Source: Miltoncostaeales bacterium
GTDB taxonomy: Bacteria > Actinomycetota > Thermoleophilia > Miltoncostaeales > Miltoncostaeaceae
Direction: 5' to 3'
Length of the DNA: 18,035 nt
Assembly: GCA_030829765.1 (NCBI GenBank)
Contig: JAUROO010000034.1
Location: 1 to 18,035 of the forward strand
The translations under genes and the position numbers were made by a program. Shown piece by piece: positions 7,238 to 16,146 of the stretch. The number at the start of each line of letters is the position of its first letter. The stretch's first letter is position 1. Below the pieces are notes generated by a model that saw only the letters and a program-made list of their open reading frames with translations, had not been told where the DNA came from and did not search any database.

Positions 7238-9120
7238 CAGGCATCACCCCCGGCGGGCGCGGCACTGCCGGGGCCCCGTCGGAGAATCCGCCGCGTCGCA
7301 GCCACCAGTCGCCCATCGGGCGGGTTGGGCTGCGGGTCGGGGTCCGGCCACTCGGGCACCACCACCAGGATCACCAGCGGGAGGAACCACGGGATGTACA
7401 GGTAGAACCAATGGGTGAGCACCAGCTCGAAGCCGATCAGCAGCGCCGCCGAGATGGCGGCCCACTGGACGATGTCCAGCCGACGGGGCCACCGGAGCAC
7501 CAGCAGTGCTGCCAGCACCACCAGCACGCCCACCGCCATGTGCACGGGGCGCAGCCCGTCGTACTGGCCCCAGATGGAGAAGGGTGATTCGCGGTCGGCC
7601 TGGTATCCCACGGTGCGCGACCAGAACGCCCGGATGCCGTCGGTGCCATCGAGGAAGAGCACCCACCCCGTAAGCAGCGCGGCGAGGGCCAGCCCACCCA
7701 CATAGGCCATCAGGCGCCGGGGCCCGGTGGCCGGGTCACGGCGCGGGAATGGGTGGCGCGCCCACAGGGGCACCAGGATTGCCGGGGCGATCTTCGCGGC
7801 CACCCCAAGCCCGATCATGGCCCCGCGGCCCAGGGGTCGCGGGGCCAGTACCAGCCCCCATGCCACGCACGCGGCGATGAGGGCGTCGTTGGAGTTGCTG
7901 GAAAGGGTGAACGCCGTGAAGGGGAATGCCGCCCATGCGATGGCGAACGTCAGCCCCATGCGACGGCCCGCGAGGCGCCACCCCAGCACCAGGAGGGCCA
8001 GCAGGGTCAGGCCGTCGAACAGCACCGCGGCGCCATGTGCGGCGGGGAGGTCATCCCACTTCCCCGTGTGGGGCATGGCGGCCTCGAACGGCACGTACGC
8101 CAGGTAGTTCAGCGGGCCGTAGGTGTCGCACTGTCCGCAGTCGGAGGGGAAGTTGCCGTAGGGCGTCTCGCCGTGGACGATCAGGTCGGCGCCGATCACT
8201 CCCGCATAGCCCACGTCGATCACGTTGCTGTCCAGGCCGTTCAGGCCCCAGCGCAGGGCCATGAGCACGATGAGCACGGTGACCAGCAGCCACGTGGGCA
8301 TCCACCCGGGCAGCCCGGGAGCGCGGCCCGAACCCTCTGCAGGGGGAGCATCCGGCGTCGCCCGCCGCACGCGTGCCCGGCGCACCGTGATCCACGCCAT
8401 GCGCGCCACGAGGTACAGCAGCGGCGGGTACTGCAGCGGCACCGACGTGAAGATGTCGCCCTCGTTGAACCATGCCCACGAGACGGTGAATGACAGCAGC
8501 GCGAGCAGGTCGAGGGTGCGCCATGAGAGCAGGTGGCGTGGCCGCGTGATGGGGAGAAGCACCAGCAGGAACACCAGCGACAGCGGAATCCAGATGCGCC
8601 ACCGGTTCACCGCGCGCCCGAAGGCTCCCTCGTAGCCCCGGGCCATCATCCAGGCCACCTGCGGCCCGGTCCGCACCTCGGCGATGTCGCCGGTCTCATC
8701 CGAGACGTACACCTCGGCCTCGACCACCTCGTCATCGGCGGTGCCACCCACGAACGCGACCTTCCAGCGGCGGTCCTTCTCCTGCAGTTCGGCGGTGGTG
8801 CGACGGATGGGGTGGTCGGCCACCCAGGCGGCCAGGCCGGGGTCGGCCTCCGCCAGCGAGATTGCCTCGTCGCGCGTGAGGGCCGGCGCGTATGGGGTGG
8901 CCGCCCGCCCGGTGCCGTCGCGGCCCGTCACCTGCTCGCGCAGGTCGCCCGCGCCCTCGGCCACCCCGTCGATCACGCCTCCGGCGGCGGCAAGCGCCTC
9001 GGAGGGCGTGGTGACCGCGAGGCCCGGTCCCGGTGCCTGCTGCGCCCCGGCGGTGAGCGGCAGCGCCAGTACCGCGGCGGCTGCCAGCGCGATCACCACG
9101 GAGCCGCGCCGACCGATCAT
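7237..9120 (-). CDS. Membrane glycosyltransferase-like protein with signal peptide and PepSY-like domain
   Basis: This 627-residue protein has an unusual layout. Residues 1-26 form a signal peptide (MIGRRGSVVIALAA, cut near AGAQQ). Residues about 40-165 form a soluble exported region. Its part from about residue 80 (LTRDEAISLAE, then WKVAFVGG, then EVYVSDETGDIAEV) resembles a PepSY fold, and it ends in the segment GPQVAWMMARGYEGAFGR. From about residue 173 onward there are about eleven hydrophobic helices. The last two thirds resemble GT87-like enzymes: a loop GETPYGNFPSDCGQCDTYGPLNYL, then FTLSSNSNDALIAA, GLGVAAKIAPAILVPLW and HWFYLYIPWFLPL. The signal peptide argues that the PepSY-like part is outside the membrane. 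The gene sits 16 bp after the GtrA-like gene and abuts the second GT87 gene, so all three probably serve one glycan. A catalytic role is inferred, not shown. Confidence 0.75.
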   Translation of the reverse strand: MIGRRGSVVIALAAAAVLALPLTAGAQQAPGPGLAVTTPSEALAAAGGVIDGVAEGAGDLREQVTGRDGTGRAATPYAPALTRDEAISLAEADPGLAAWVADHPIRRTTAELQEKDRRWKVAFVGGTADDEVVEAEVYVSDETGDIAEVRTGPQVAWMMARGYEGAFGRAVNRWRIWIPLSLVFLLVLLPITRPRHLLSWRTLDLLALLSFTVSWAWFNEGDIFTSVPLQYPPLLYLVARMAWITVRRARVRRATPDAPPAEGSGRAPGLPGWMPTWLLVTVLIVLMALRWGLNGLDSNVIDVGYAGVIGADLIVHGETPYGNFPSDCGQCDTYGPLNYLAYVPFEAAMPHTGKWDDLPAAHGAAVLFDGLTLLALLVLGWRLAGRRMGLTFAIAWAAFPFTAFTLSSNSNDALIAACVAWGLVLAPRPLGRGAMIGLGVAAKIAPAILVPLWARHPFPRRDPATGPRRLMAYVGGLALAALLTGWVLFLDGTDGIRAFWSRTVGYQADRESPFSIWGQYDGLRPVHMAVGVLVVLAALLVLRWPRRLDIVQWAAISAALLIGFELVLTHWFYLYIPWFLPLVILVVVPEWPDPDPQPNPPDGRLVAATRRILRRGPGSAAPAGGDA

Positions 9121-9136
9121 GGGCCCGTCCGGCCGC

Positions 9137-9541
9137 CTAGCGGAAGGACCAGCGCCGGCTGAGCAGGTAGTTCAGCGGCGTCACGAGGATGATGGCGATG
9201 GCCTGGGCGTACAGCTCGCCCAGTCCGGCATCCACCAGCACGTGCAGGATGACGAGGTTCGCGCCCAGCGCAACCAGGCACACCAGCAGGTAGCGGAGCC
9301 CCTGGGCCATGACGGCCTCGCCTGCAGCCCGGAAGGTCCAGTGGCGGTTCAGCACGAAGTTGTTGAGCCACGCCACGACGAACGCCACGGTGGCCGCGGG
9401 GATGTAGTGCATTCCCCCCGCCGTGGCCAGCCAGAACACCAGAAGGTTGACCGCGTAGCCGGACAGGCCGACCGCCAGGAACCTGGCCAGTTGCAACCAG
9501 TCCGATCGCGCCACCCGACGGGGGTCGGGAAGGCGGAGCAT
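9137..9541 (-). CDS. GtrA-like four-helix membrane protein (putative lipid-linked sugar flippase)
   Basis: From the chosen ATG at 9541 this is a 134-residue GtrA-family protein, a normal size. It has four hydrophobic helices, with the family-typical ARFLAVGLSGYAVNLLVFW at the start, FVVAWLNNFVLNRHWTFR in the middle and TPLNYLLSRRWSFR at the end. GtrA proteins are thought to move polyprenol-linked sugars across the membrane, which fits the two membrane glycosyltransferases directly downstream. The frame is open further upstream to an ATG at 9673, but the extra 44 residues are Arg/Pro/Ala-rich, unlike the family, and would run over the candidate promoter. I therefore prefer 9541, although no good Shine-Dalgarno precedes it. 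A TTG at about position 9586 is another in-frame possibility. This is the first gene of the minus-strand cluster. Confidence 0.85.
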   Translation of the reverse strand: MLRLPDPRRVARSDWLQLARFLAVGLSGYAVNLLVFWLATAGGMHYIPAATVAFVVAWLNNFVLNRHWTFRAAGEAVMAQGLRYLLVCLVALGANLVILHVLVDAGLGELYAQAIAIILVTPLNYLLSRRWSFR

Positions 9542-9593
9542 CGCGAGCGGTGAACGCCCGCTCGCCGGTGTCTGGTTCGCAGGCAAGGCGGGT

Positions 9594-9604
9594 GAGGCTA
9601 TCAG
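9594..9604 (-). promoter_or_regulatory. Candidate extended -10 promoter for the envelope-glycan cluster
   Basis: Read on the minus strand this is CTGATAGCCTC, containing an extended -10 pattern (TG, one base, then TAGCCT, a TANNNT hexamer at 9600-9595). Transcription would start near 9588, giving a leader of about 47 nt before the GtrA-like ATG. No convincing -35 hexamer is visible. It shares 10 of 11 bases with the candidate promoter at 16202-16212. Confidence 0.4.
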
Positions 9605-9667
9605 AGGGGGTGCGGCCTCCCGGGTGCGGTCGTCACGTGCGCGGCAGGTGCGGGCGCCCGCGCGGCG

Positions 9668-9673
9668 TATCAT
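9668..9673 (+). promoter_or_regulatory. Candidate -10 element for the aminotransferase-ddl operon
   Basis: TATCAT is the only close -10-like hexamer in the 160-bp divergent gap (9542-9701) on the plus strand and would give a leader of about 22 nt to the ATG at 9702. No -35 match is seen. A small inverted repeat (GGCCC, CGGT, GGGCC at 9681-9694) lies within that leader. The rest of the gap shows nothing else I can support. Confidence 0.35.
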
Positions 9674-9701
9674 CTTGCACGGCCCCGGTGGGCCCTATCC
9701 C

Positions 9702-11021
9702 ATGAGCACCAGTGACGTGACCGACAACACGGGCACAGGGGCCCCGATGCCCCCGCAGACGCCGCTCGTCGGACCCGCTGACGCGGCCCGGTACGACTCC
9801 CGGTTCTCGGCGCTGGCGTCGGGCACGACGTCGTCGGTGATGCGCGACCTGATGGCCATCACCGAGAAGGCCGACATCATCTCGCTGGCGGGCGGGCTGC
9901 CGGACACCGAGACGTTCCCGCGCGAGATCTTCGACGAGATCACCGGGGAGATCGGCACGGACTTCCTCGCGGCCTCGCTGCAGTACGGACCCACCGATGG
10001 CATGGGCGACCTGCGCGAGCAGATCGTGTCGGTGATGGCCGACGAGGGCGCCCGCGCCCGCGCGGATGACGTGCTCATCACCACGGGCGGGCAGCAGGCC
10101 ATCGACCTCAGCATCCGCACCTTCGTGAACCGCGGCGACGCCGTGCTGGCGGAGGGCCCCACGTACCCGGGCGCCGCGCCGTGCTTCACCGCGTACGGCG
10201 CCGACGTGACCCATGTGCCCATGGACGACGACGGCATGCGCGAGGACCTGCTGGAGGAGGCCTATCACCGGCTTGCCGCCGAGGGCCGCCCGCCGAAGAT
10301 CCTCTACACCATCCCGAACTTCCAGAATCCCGCGGGCGTCACGATGTCGCTGGAGCGGCGCGAGCGCCTGGTGGAGTTCGCGCACCGGGTGGGGCTGCTC
10401 ATCATCGAGGACAACCCCTACGGGCAGATCCGGTTCGAGGGCGATCCGCTTCCCACCCTGTATGAGCTGGATGATGGCGCCGGGTGGGTGGTGTACCTGG
10501 GAACGTTCTCGAAGATCCTCGCGCCCGGCGTGCGCGTGGGCTGGGCGGTGGCGCCCCCGCAGGTGCTGCGCAAGATGAACCTGGGCAAGCAGGCCGCGGA
10601 CCTCTGCTCGAGCACCCTCACCCAGCGGTTCGTCACCGAGTACCTGCGCCGCTACGACTACCGCGAGCACGTCGCCCGGGTCACCGGCATCTACCGCCGC
10701 CGGCGCGACGCCATGCTGCAGGCGCTCGAGGACCGCTTCCCGGAGGGCGCCACGTGGACCCACCCGCGCGGCGGGCTCTTCGTGTGGGCCACGCTGCCGG
10801 ACTTCATCGACACCACCGCCCTCCAGGCCAAGGCCCTGGAGCGCCAGGTGGCGTTCGTCCCGGGCGAGGGGGCGTTCCTCGACGGCCGCGGCCGCAACTC
10901 CATGCGGCTGAACTTCTCGGGCGTGCCCGAGAGCGTGATCACCGAGGGCATCGGGCGGCTGGGTGATGTGGTCACCGACTTCATCGCCTTGCACCAGGCC
11001 CTCAACCCCGGCGCACGATGA
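9702..11021 (+). CDS. PLP-dependent aminotransferase, class I/II (LysN/2-aminoadipate transaminase-like)
   Basis: This 439-residue fold-type I aminotransferase belongs to the group that includes LysN and the catalytic half of MocR regulators, but has no N-terminal GntR DNA-binding domain. The SLAGGLPDTETFP start of the fold is followed by LQYGPTDGMGDLRE, the cofactor-binding TTGGQQAID, YTIPNFQNPAGVTMS and IIEDNPYG. K271 in LGTFSKILAPGVRVGW is the expected Schiff-base lysine. The substrate could be aminoadipate, an aromatic or a branched-chain amino acid; sequence inspection alone cannot choose. ATG 9702 was preferred over an upstream in-frame start at 9624, because the added residues are Arg-rich and overlap the promoter region. 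It ends overlapping ddl by 4 bp (ATGA). Confidence 0.9.
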   Translation: MSTSDVTDNTGTGAPMPPQTPLVGPADAARYDSRFSALASGTTSSVMRDLMAITEKADIISLAGGLPDTETFPREIFDEITGEIGTDFLAASLQYGPTDGMGDLREQIVSVMADEGARARADDVLITTGGQQAIDLSIRTFVNRGDAVLAEGPTYPGAAPCFTAYGADVTHVPMDDDGMREDLLEEAYHRLAAEGRPPKILYTIPNFQNPAGVTMSLERRERLVEFAHRVGLLIIEDNPYGQIRFEGDPLPTLYELDDGAGWVVYLGTFSKILAPGVRVGWAVAPPQVLRKMNLGKQAADLCSSTLTQRFVTEYLRRYDYREHVARVTGIYRRRRDAMLQALEDRFPEGATWTHPRGGLFVWATLPDFIDTTALQAKALERQVAFVPGEGAFLDGRGRNSMRLNFSGVPESVITEGIGRLGDVVTDFIALHQALNPGAR

Positions 11022-11959
11022 GCCGCGTTGCCGTCCTCAAGGGCGGTCCCTCGCTGGAGCGCGAGGTGTCGCTGCGCTCGGGCACCAACGTGGAATTGGC
11101 GCTCGGGCGGCTGGGGCACGAGGTCGTGCCCATCGATGCCGACCAGCACCTGGTGCGCGCCCTTCGCGACGCGCGCCCCGAGGTGGCATTCATCGCGCTG
11201 CATGGCCGCGGCGGCGAGGACGGCACGGTGCAGGAGATCCTCGAGATCCTGAAGATCCCCTATACCGGGTCAGGCGTGCTGGCCAGCGAGCGGGCCATGG
11301 ACAAGGTGGTGTCCAAGGCCCTGTTCCGAGCTGCGGACGTGCCCACCCCGCACGGCTATGCCTTCTCGAAGGAGGCCTTCAGCAAGATGGGCGCCGCCGA
11401 GGCGCTGCCCGAGATACAGCAGGCGCTGGGGCTTCCCTTGTGCGTGAAGCCGGCGCGGCAGGGGTCGGCGCTCGGCATCTCGATCGTCCGCGAGCCGGGT
11501 GACCTGGGTGGCGCGATCCTGAACGCCATGGGATTCGACGACCGCGTGCTGGTGGAGCGGTTCGTGCCCGGGCGTGAACTGGCCGTGAGCGTGGTGATGG
11601 CCCGCGACCCCTGGGCGCTCCCGGTGATCGAGGCCGTGCCGTTGGGGCACGACTTCTACGACTTCGAGGCGCGCTACACGCCGGGCGAGACCGAGTTGCG
11701 CCCGCCGCGGGACCTGGACGAGGCCACGGTGCAGGAGACCGCCGCCGTGAGCATCGCCGCCGCCCGTGCGCTCGGGTGCCGGGGCATTGCCCGCGTGGAC
11801 CTCATCCTCGACGACGAGGGCCGCCTGTGGGTGCTGGAGGTCAACACCATCCCGGGCATGACCGACACCAGCCTGCTGCCCAAGGCCGCCGAGGTCGCCG
11901 GAATCGGGTTTGACCGCGCGGTGGCTGACATGCTCGACCTGGCGGCGCTCGACACGTGA
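11018..11959 (+). CDS. ddl: D-alanine--D-alanine ligase
   Basis: This ATP-grasp ligase joins two D-alanines for peptidoglycan precursor synthesis in the cytoplasm. At 313 residues it is of the short DdlB type. Hallmarks in order are GGPSLEREVSLRSG, HGRGGEDGTVQ, YTGSGVLAS followed by MDK, KPARQGSALGIS (first Ser of the usual GSS kept, the second replaced by Ala), the omega-loop YDFEARY with its final Tyr kept, and the metal/active-site run EVNTIPGMTDTSLLP. All core residues seem present, so it should be active. It overlaps the aminotransferase upstream (ATGA) and the hydrolase downstream (GTGA). No Shine-Dalgarno is visible ahead of its ATG, so it is probably translated by coupling. The neighbours are not cell-wall genes, which is mildly unusual. 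Confidence 0.94.
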   Translation: MSRVAVLKGGPSLEREVSLRSGTNVELALGRLGHEVVPIDADQHLVRALRDARPEVAFIALHGRGGEDGTVQEILEILKIPYTGSGVLASERAMDKVVSKALFRAADVPTPHGYAFSKEAFSKMGAAEALPEIQQALGLPLCVKPARQGSALGISIVREPGDLGGAILNAMGFDDRVLVERFVPGRELAVSVVMARDPWALPVIEAVPLGHDFYDFEARYTPGETELRPPRDLDEATVQETAAVSIAAARALGCRGIARVDLILDDEGRLWVLEVNTIPGMTDTSLLPKAAEVAGIGFDRAVADMLDLAALDT

Positions 11960-12843
11960 ACGGCGACATCCCGGGCGCCCGCCGTGAGCGGATCGACTGC
12001 GGTGGGGCCATGTTGTCGGTGCAGTTCCTGGGTCCCGACGACGGCGAGCCGGTGATCATGTGGCACGGGTTCCCGGAGATGGGGTACTCATGGCGCCACC
12101 AGGCCGCGGCGCTCGCCGCGGACGGGTATCGCGCGATCGTCCCGGATCTCCGCGGCTACGGGGCCAGCGACCGGCCGACGGGCACTGCCGCCTATGCCTT
12201 CCCCCAGCTGGTGGGCGACGTGGTGGGGCTGATCAACGCGCTGGGGCACGGATACGCGCACCTCGCAGGCCACGACTGGGGCGGCAGCCTGTGCTGGGCC
12301 ACGTCGGCGCTGATGCCCGACAAGGTCCGCACGCTGATGATCCTGAACGCCCCGCATCCGGTCGCCAGCGCGGAGTGCCGTCAGGTGCCCGAGCAGCAGC
12401 AGAAGAGCTGGTACATGCTGCTGTTTCAGTTCGAGGGCGTGGCCGAGGAGTGGCTGCTGAAGGACGGCGCCGCGAACCTCTCGGCCTTCGTGTTCGACAC
12501 CGCCGCACCGGGCACATTCGGCGACGAGGAGCGCCGGGTGTTCACCGATGCGCTGATGCGTGAGGGGGCCATGACCGCGGCGCTCGAGTACTACCGCGCC
12601 AACATCCCCCCGGGGAACTGGCTGAAGCCGCCGCCTGCCCTCCCCCCCGTGACGGTGCCCACCACCATCATGTGGGCGGACGCCGACGCCTACATGACCC
12701 CGCTCCTGCTCGAGCGCTCCATCACCAAGGTGGAGGGCCCCCTCGAGGTGGTGATGCTGGAGGGCGTGAGCCACTGGGCGCAGCAGGAGGCCCCGGACCT
12801 GGTGACGGCGGCCATGCGCGATCACCTGGCGCGCACCCGGTGA
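11956..12843 (+). CDS. Alpha/beta hydrolase, epoxide hydrolase-like
   Basis: This 295-residue alpha/beta hydrolase has the epoxide hydrolase/haloalkane dehalogenase pattern. The oxyanion-hole motif HGFPE is near residue 35, followed by DLRGYGASDRP. The nucleophile Asp sits in GHDWGG, not a Ser, which separates it from esterases. The acid is probably in IMWADADAYM, and the base His is in VSHWAQQEAP. Lid tyrosines that could activate an epoxide are plausible in SWYMLLFQFEG and LEYYRANI. I favour epoxide hydrolase over dehalogenase because of the HGFPE, lid Tyr and HWxQxE combination. The GTG start overlaps the ddl stop by 4 bp and has no Shine-Dalgarno. The stop overlaps the crotonase GTG by 4 bp. 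Natural substrate unknown. Confidence 0.87.
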   Translation: MNGDIPGARRERIDCGGAMLSVQFLGPDDGEPVIMWHGFPEMGYSWRHQAAALAADGYRAIVPDLRGYGASDRPTGTAAYAFPQLVGDVVGLINALGHGYAHLAGHDWGGSLCWATSALMPDKVRTLMILNAPHPVASAECRQVPEQQQKSWYMLLFQFEGVAEEWLLKDGAANLSAFVFDTAAPGTFGDEERRVFTDALMREGAMTAALEYYRANIPPGNWLKPPPALPPVTVPTTIMWADADAYMTPLLLERSITKVEGPLEVVMLEGVSHWAQQEAPDLVTAAMRDHLARTR

Positions 12844-13625
12844 GCGCGGGTCGCATCGACACCGTGCGCGATGGGCGGGTGGCCGTGGTCACCATCACGA
12901 ACGAATCGCGGGCCAACAGCCTTGACGACCCGATGCTGGATGCGCTGGTCGCGGCGTTGTCGGCCGATGCGCTGGAGGGCGCCCGGGCCGTGGTGCTGAC
13001 CGGCGCAGGCGACCGCAACTTCTCCGGCGGGGTGGACCTGCAGGCCCGTGACGGGGCGGCCCTCACGGATGCGGTCCGCACGGGCGAGCGGTTGCTGGGC
13101 CGTGCCGCCGATGCGGTGGAGGACTGCCCCGTTCCGGTGATCGCGGCGCTGAACGGCAACGCGTTCGGCGGGGCGCTGGAGATCGCCATGGCCGCGGACT
13201 GGCGGCTCGCCACCCGCGGGGCCCGCCTGGGCATGCCCCCGGCGCGCCTGGGGTGGGTGTATGCGGCACCGGGCATCCGGCGGTTCGTGCGGGCGATCGG
13301 TGCCCCGGCCACCCGCGAGCTGTTCCTGACCGGCCGTCCCATCGATGCCGAGGCCGCACGCCGGATCGGCCTCGTGAACCGGGTGGTGGACCGCCTGGAG
13401 CTGCGCGCGCTCGCGCTGGCCGATGCCCGGGCAATCGCGGCCAATGGCCCCATCGCCGTGGCCGGCATGCGGGCCATCATCCGGGCGATCGAGGACGACC
13501 CCGATCCGGCGCGGGCGGAGGCGGTTGCCGACGAGTGGCGTGACCGGGCGTTCGCCAGCGACGACATCGCCGAGGGCCTTGGGGCCTTCCGCGAGAAGCG
13601 GGACCCCGACTTCCGCGGCGCGTGA
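12840..13625 (+). CDS. Enoyl-CoA hydratase/isomerase (crotonase) family protein
   Basis: This 261-residue crotonase-fold protein would act on acyl-CoA thioesters. The oxyanion-hole segments are NFSGGVDLQ near residue 60 and NGNAFGGALEIAMAADWRL at 105-123. Aligned by eye to classical enoyl-CoA hydratase, the first catalytic Glu is kept (E114 in GGALE), while the second, in the GQPE motif, is replaced by Pro (GMPPARLG, P134). Simple hydratase activity is therefore doubtful, and an isomerase, decarboxylase, hydrolase or other crotonase reaction is possible. I chose GTG 12840, which gives the usual N-terminus (IDTVRDGRVAVVTI) and a GTGA overlap with the hydrolase stop; the frame is open further upstream, but that part is out-of-frame overlap with the hydrolase. 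The downstream gene begins 10 bp after its stop. Confidence 0.88.
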   Translation: MSAGRIDTVRDGRVAVVTITNESRANSLDDPMLDALVAALSADALEGARAVVLTGAGDRNFSGGVDLQARDGAALTDAVRTGERLLGRAADAVEDCPVPVIAALNGNAFGGALEIAMAADWRLATRGARLGMPPARLGWVYAAPGIRRFVRAIGAPATRELFLTGRPIDAEAARRIGLVNRVVDRLELRALALADARAIAANGPIAVAGMRAIIRAIEDDPDPARAEAVADEWRDRAFASDDIAEGLGAFREKRDPDFRGA

Positions 13626-13635
13626 GCGCCCCGTG

Positions 13636-14517
13636 ATGCGCGCGTTCGCGCACGATCGGTTCACCTATCCGCTGCCGGAGGGCCACCGCTTCCCGCTGGG
13701 GCGCTACCGGATGCTGCGCGAGGCCATCGAGTCCGCCGGGCTGGCCGAGGTCGTGGAGGCGCCGCCGGCGGACGACGCGGACCTGCTCCTGGCCCACGAC
13801 CCCCGCTACCTGGAGCGCGTCGTACATGGGCGCCTGACCGACCGCGAGCAGCGTGCCCTTGGGCTGCCATGGTCGCCCCAGCTCGTGGAGCGCGGGCGCA
13901 GGAGCGTGGGGGCCACCCTCGCCGCCGCGCGCGACGCCTGCGTGGATGGTGCGGCGGTGAACCTGGGCGGGGGCACGCACCATGCCTTCGCGGCATCGGG
14001 CCGGGGGTTCTGCACGTTCAACGACGTCGCGGTGGCGGTACGGCGCCTGCGCGGCGACGGCACCGTGGGCCGCGTTCTGGTGGTGGACCTCGACGTCCAT
14101 CAGGGCGATGGCACGAACGCGCTCCTGGGCCCGGACCCGCTCACCACCTGCGCCGGCATCAACGGCGGGGCGAACTATCCATTCCGCAGGGTGCCGGGCG
14201 ACGTGGAGGAGGACCTGCCCGACGGCACGGGCGACGACGCCTACGTGGAGGCGCTGGGGCGCCTGCTGCCGGCGGCCCTCGCCCGGGGCGCACCGGACCT
14301 GTGCGTGTACCTGGCCGGGGCGGACCCATATGAGGACGATCGGCTGGGTCGGCTGGCGGTGACGCAGGCAGGCCTGGCGGAACGCGACCGGATGGTGCGG
14401 GACCACATGCGTGCGGCCGGGGTGCCCGTGTGCGTACTGCTGGCCGGGGGCTATGGCCGGCGCATCGAGGACACCGTGGCCATCAATCTGGCCACGGTGT
14501 CCTCGTTCGCGCGGTAA
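13636..14517 (+). CDS. Histone deacetylase family protein (arginase/deacetylase superfamily)
   Basis: This 293-residue zinc amidohydrolase belongs to the family of eukaryotic HDACs, bacterial AcuC-like proteins and acetylpolyamine amidohydrolases. The catalytic His pair is in GGGTHHAF (H115, H116), GFCTFNDVAVA follows, and the zinc ligands are expected at D153 and H155 (VDLDVHQGDG) and D230 (LAGADPYEDD). The transition-state Tyr is Y273 in LLAGGYGR. All are present, so it should be an active deacylase, on acetylated lysine, a polyamine or a small amide; the substrate cannot be chosen. The ATG at 13636 follows an in-frame GTG at 13633, and either may be used. Its last codons form a perfect 16-bp inverted repeat (separate entry). 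It ends 3 bp before the stop of the convergent pckA gene. Confidence 0.9.
   Translation: MRAFAHDRFTYPLPEGHRFPLGRYRMLREAIESAGLAEVVEAPPADDADLLLAHDPRYLERVVHGRLTDREQRALGLPWSPQLVERGRRSVGATLAAARDACVDGAAVNLGGGTHHAFAASGRGFCTFNDVAVAVRRLRGDGTVGRVLVVDLDVHQGDGTNALLGPDPLTTCAGINGGANYPFRRVPGDVEEDLPDGTGDDAYVEALGRLLPAALARGAPDLCVYLAGADPYEDDRLGRLAVTQAGLAERDRMVRDHMRAAGVPVCVLLAGGYGRRIEDTVAINLATVSSFAR
14466..14505. terminator. Perfect 16-bp hairpin inside the 3' end of the deacetylase gene
   Basis: The arms at 14466-14481 (CGAGGACACCGTGGCC) and 14490-14505 are exact reverse complements across an 8-nt loop (ATCAATCT). The repeat lies wholly in coding sequence, ending 12 bp before the end of the deacetylase CDS, and 15 bp past the pckA stop when read on the minus strand. 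Position and length suggest a terminator shared by two convergent transcripts. No T-tract follows on either strand, as is often the case in actinobacterial terminators. A role in mRNA 3'-end stability is the alternative. Confidence 0.65.
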
Positions 14518-14520
14518 TCG

Positions 14521-16113
<1,593 letters not shown>

Positions 16114-16146
16114 GCAATCCCTCCGATGGGGTTAATCAGCCGCGTA

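Noticed and set aside
9542..9673. 44-residue N-terminal extension of the GtrA-like protein
   Set aside because: It is Arg/Pro/Ala-rich, unlike the family, and would cover the candidate promoter at 9594-9604.
9633..10994. Minus-strand open frame of 453 codons opposite the aminotransferase
   Set aside because: It mirrors a gene with a complete PLP active site and shows no domain; typical high-GC shadow frame.
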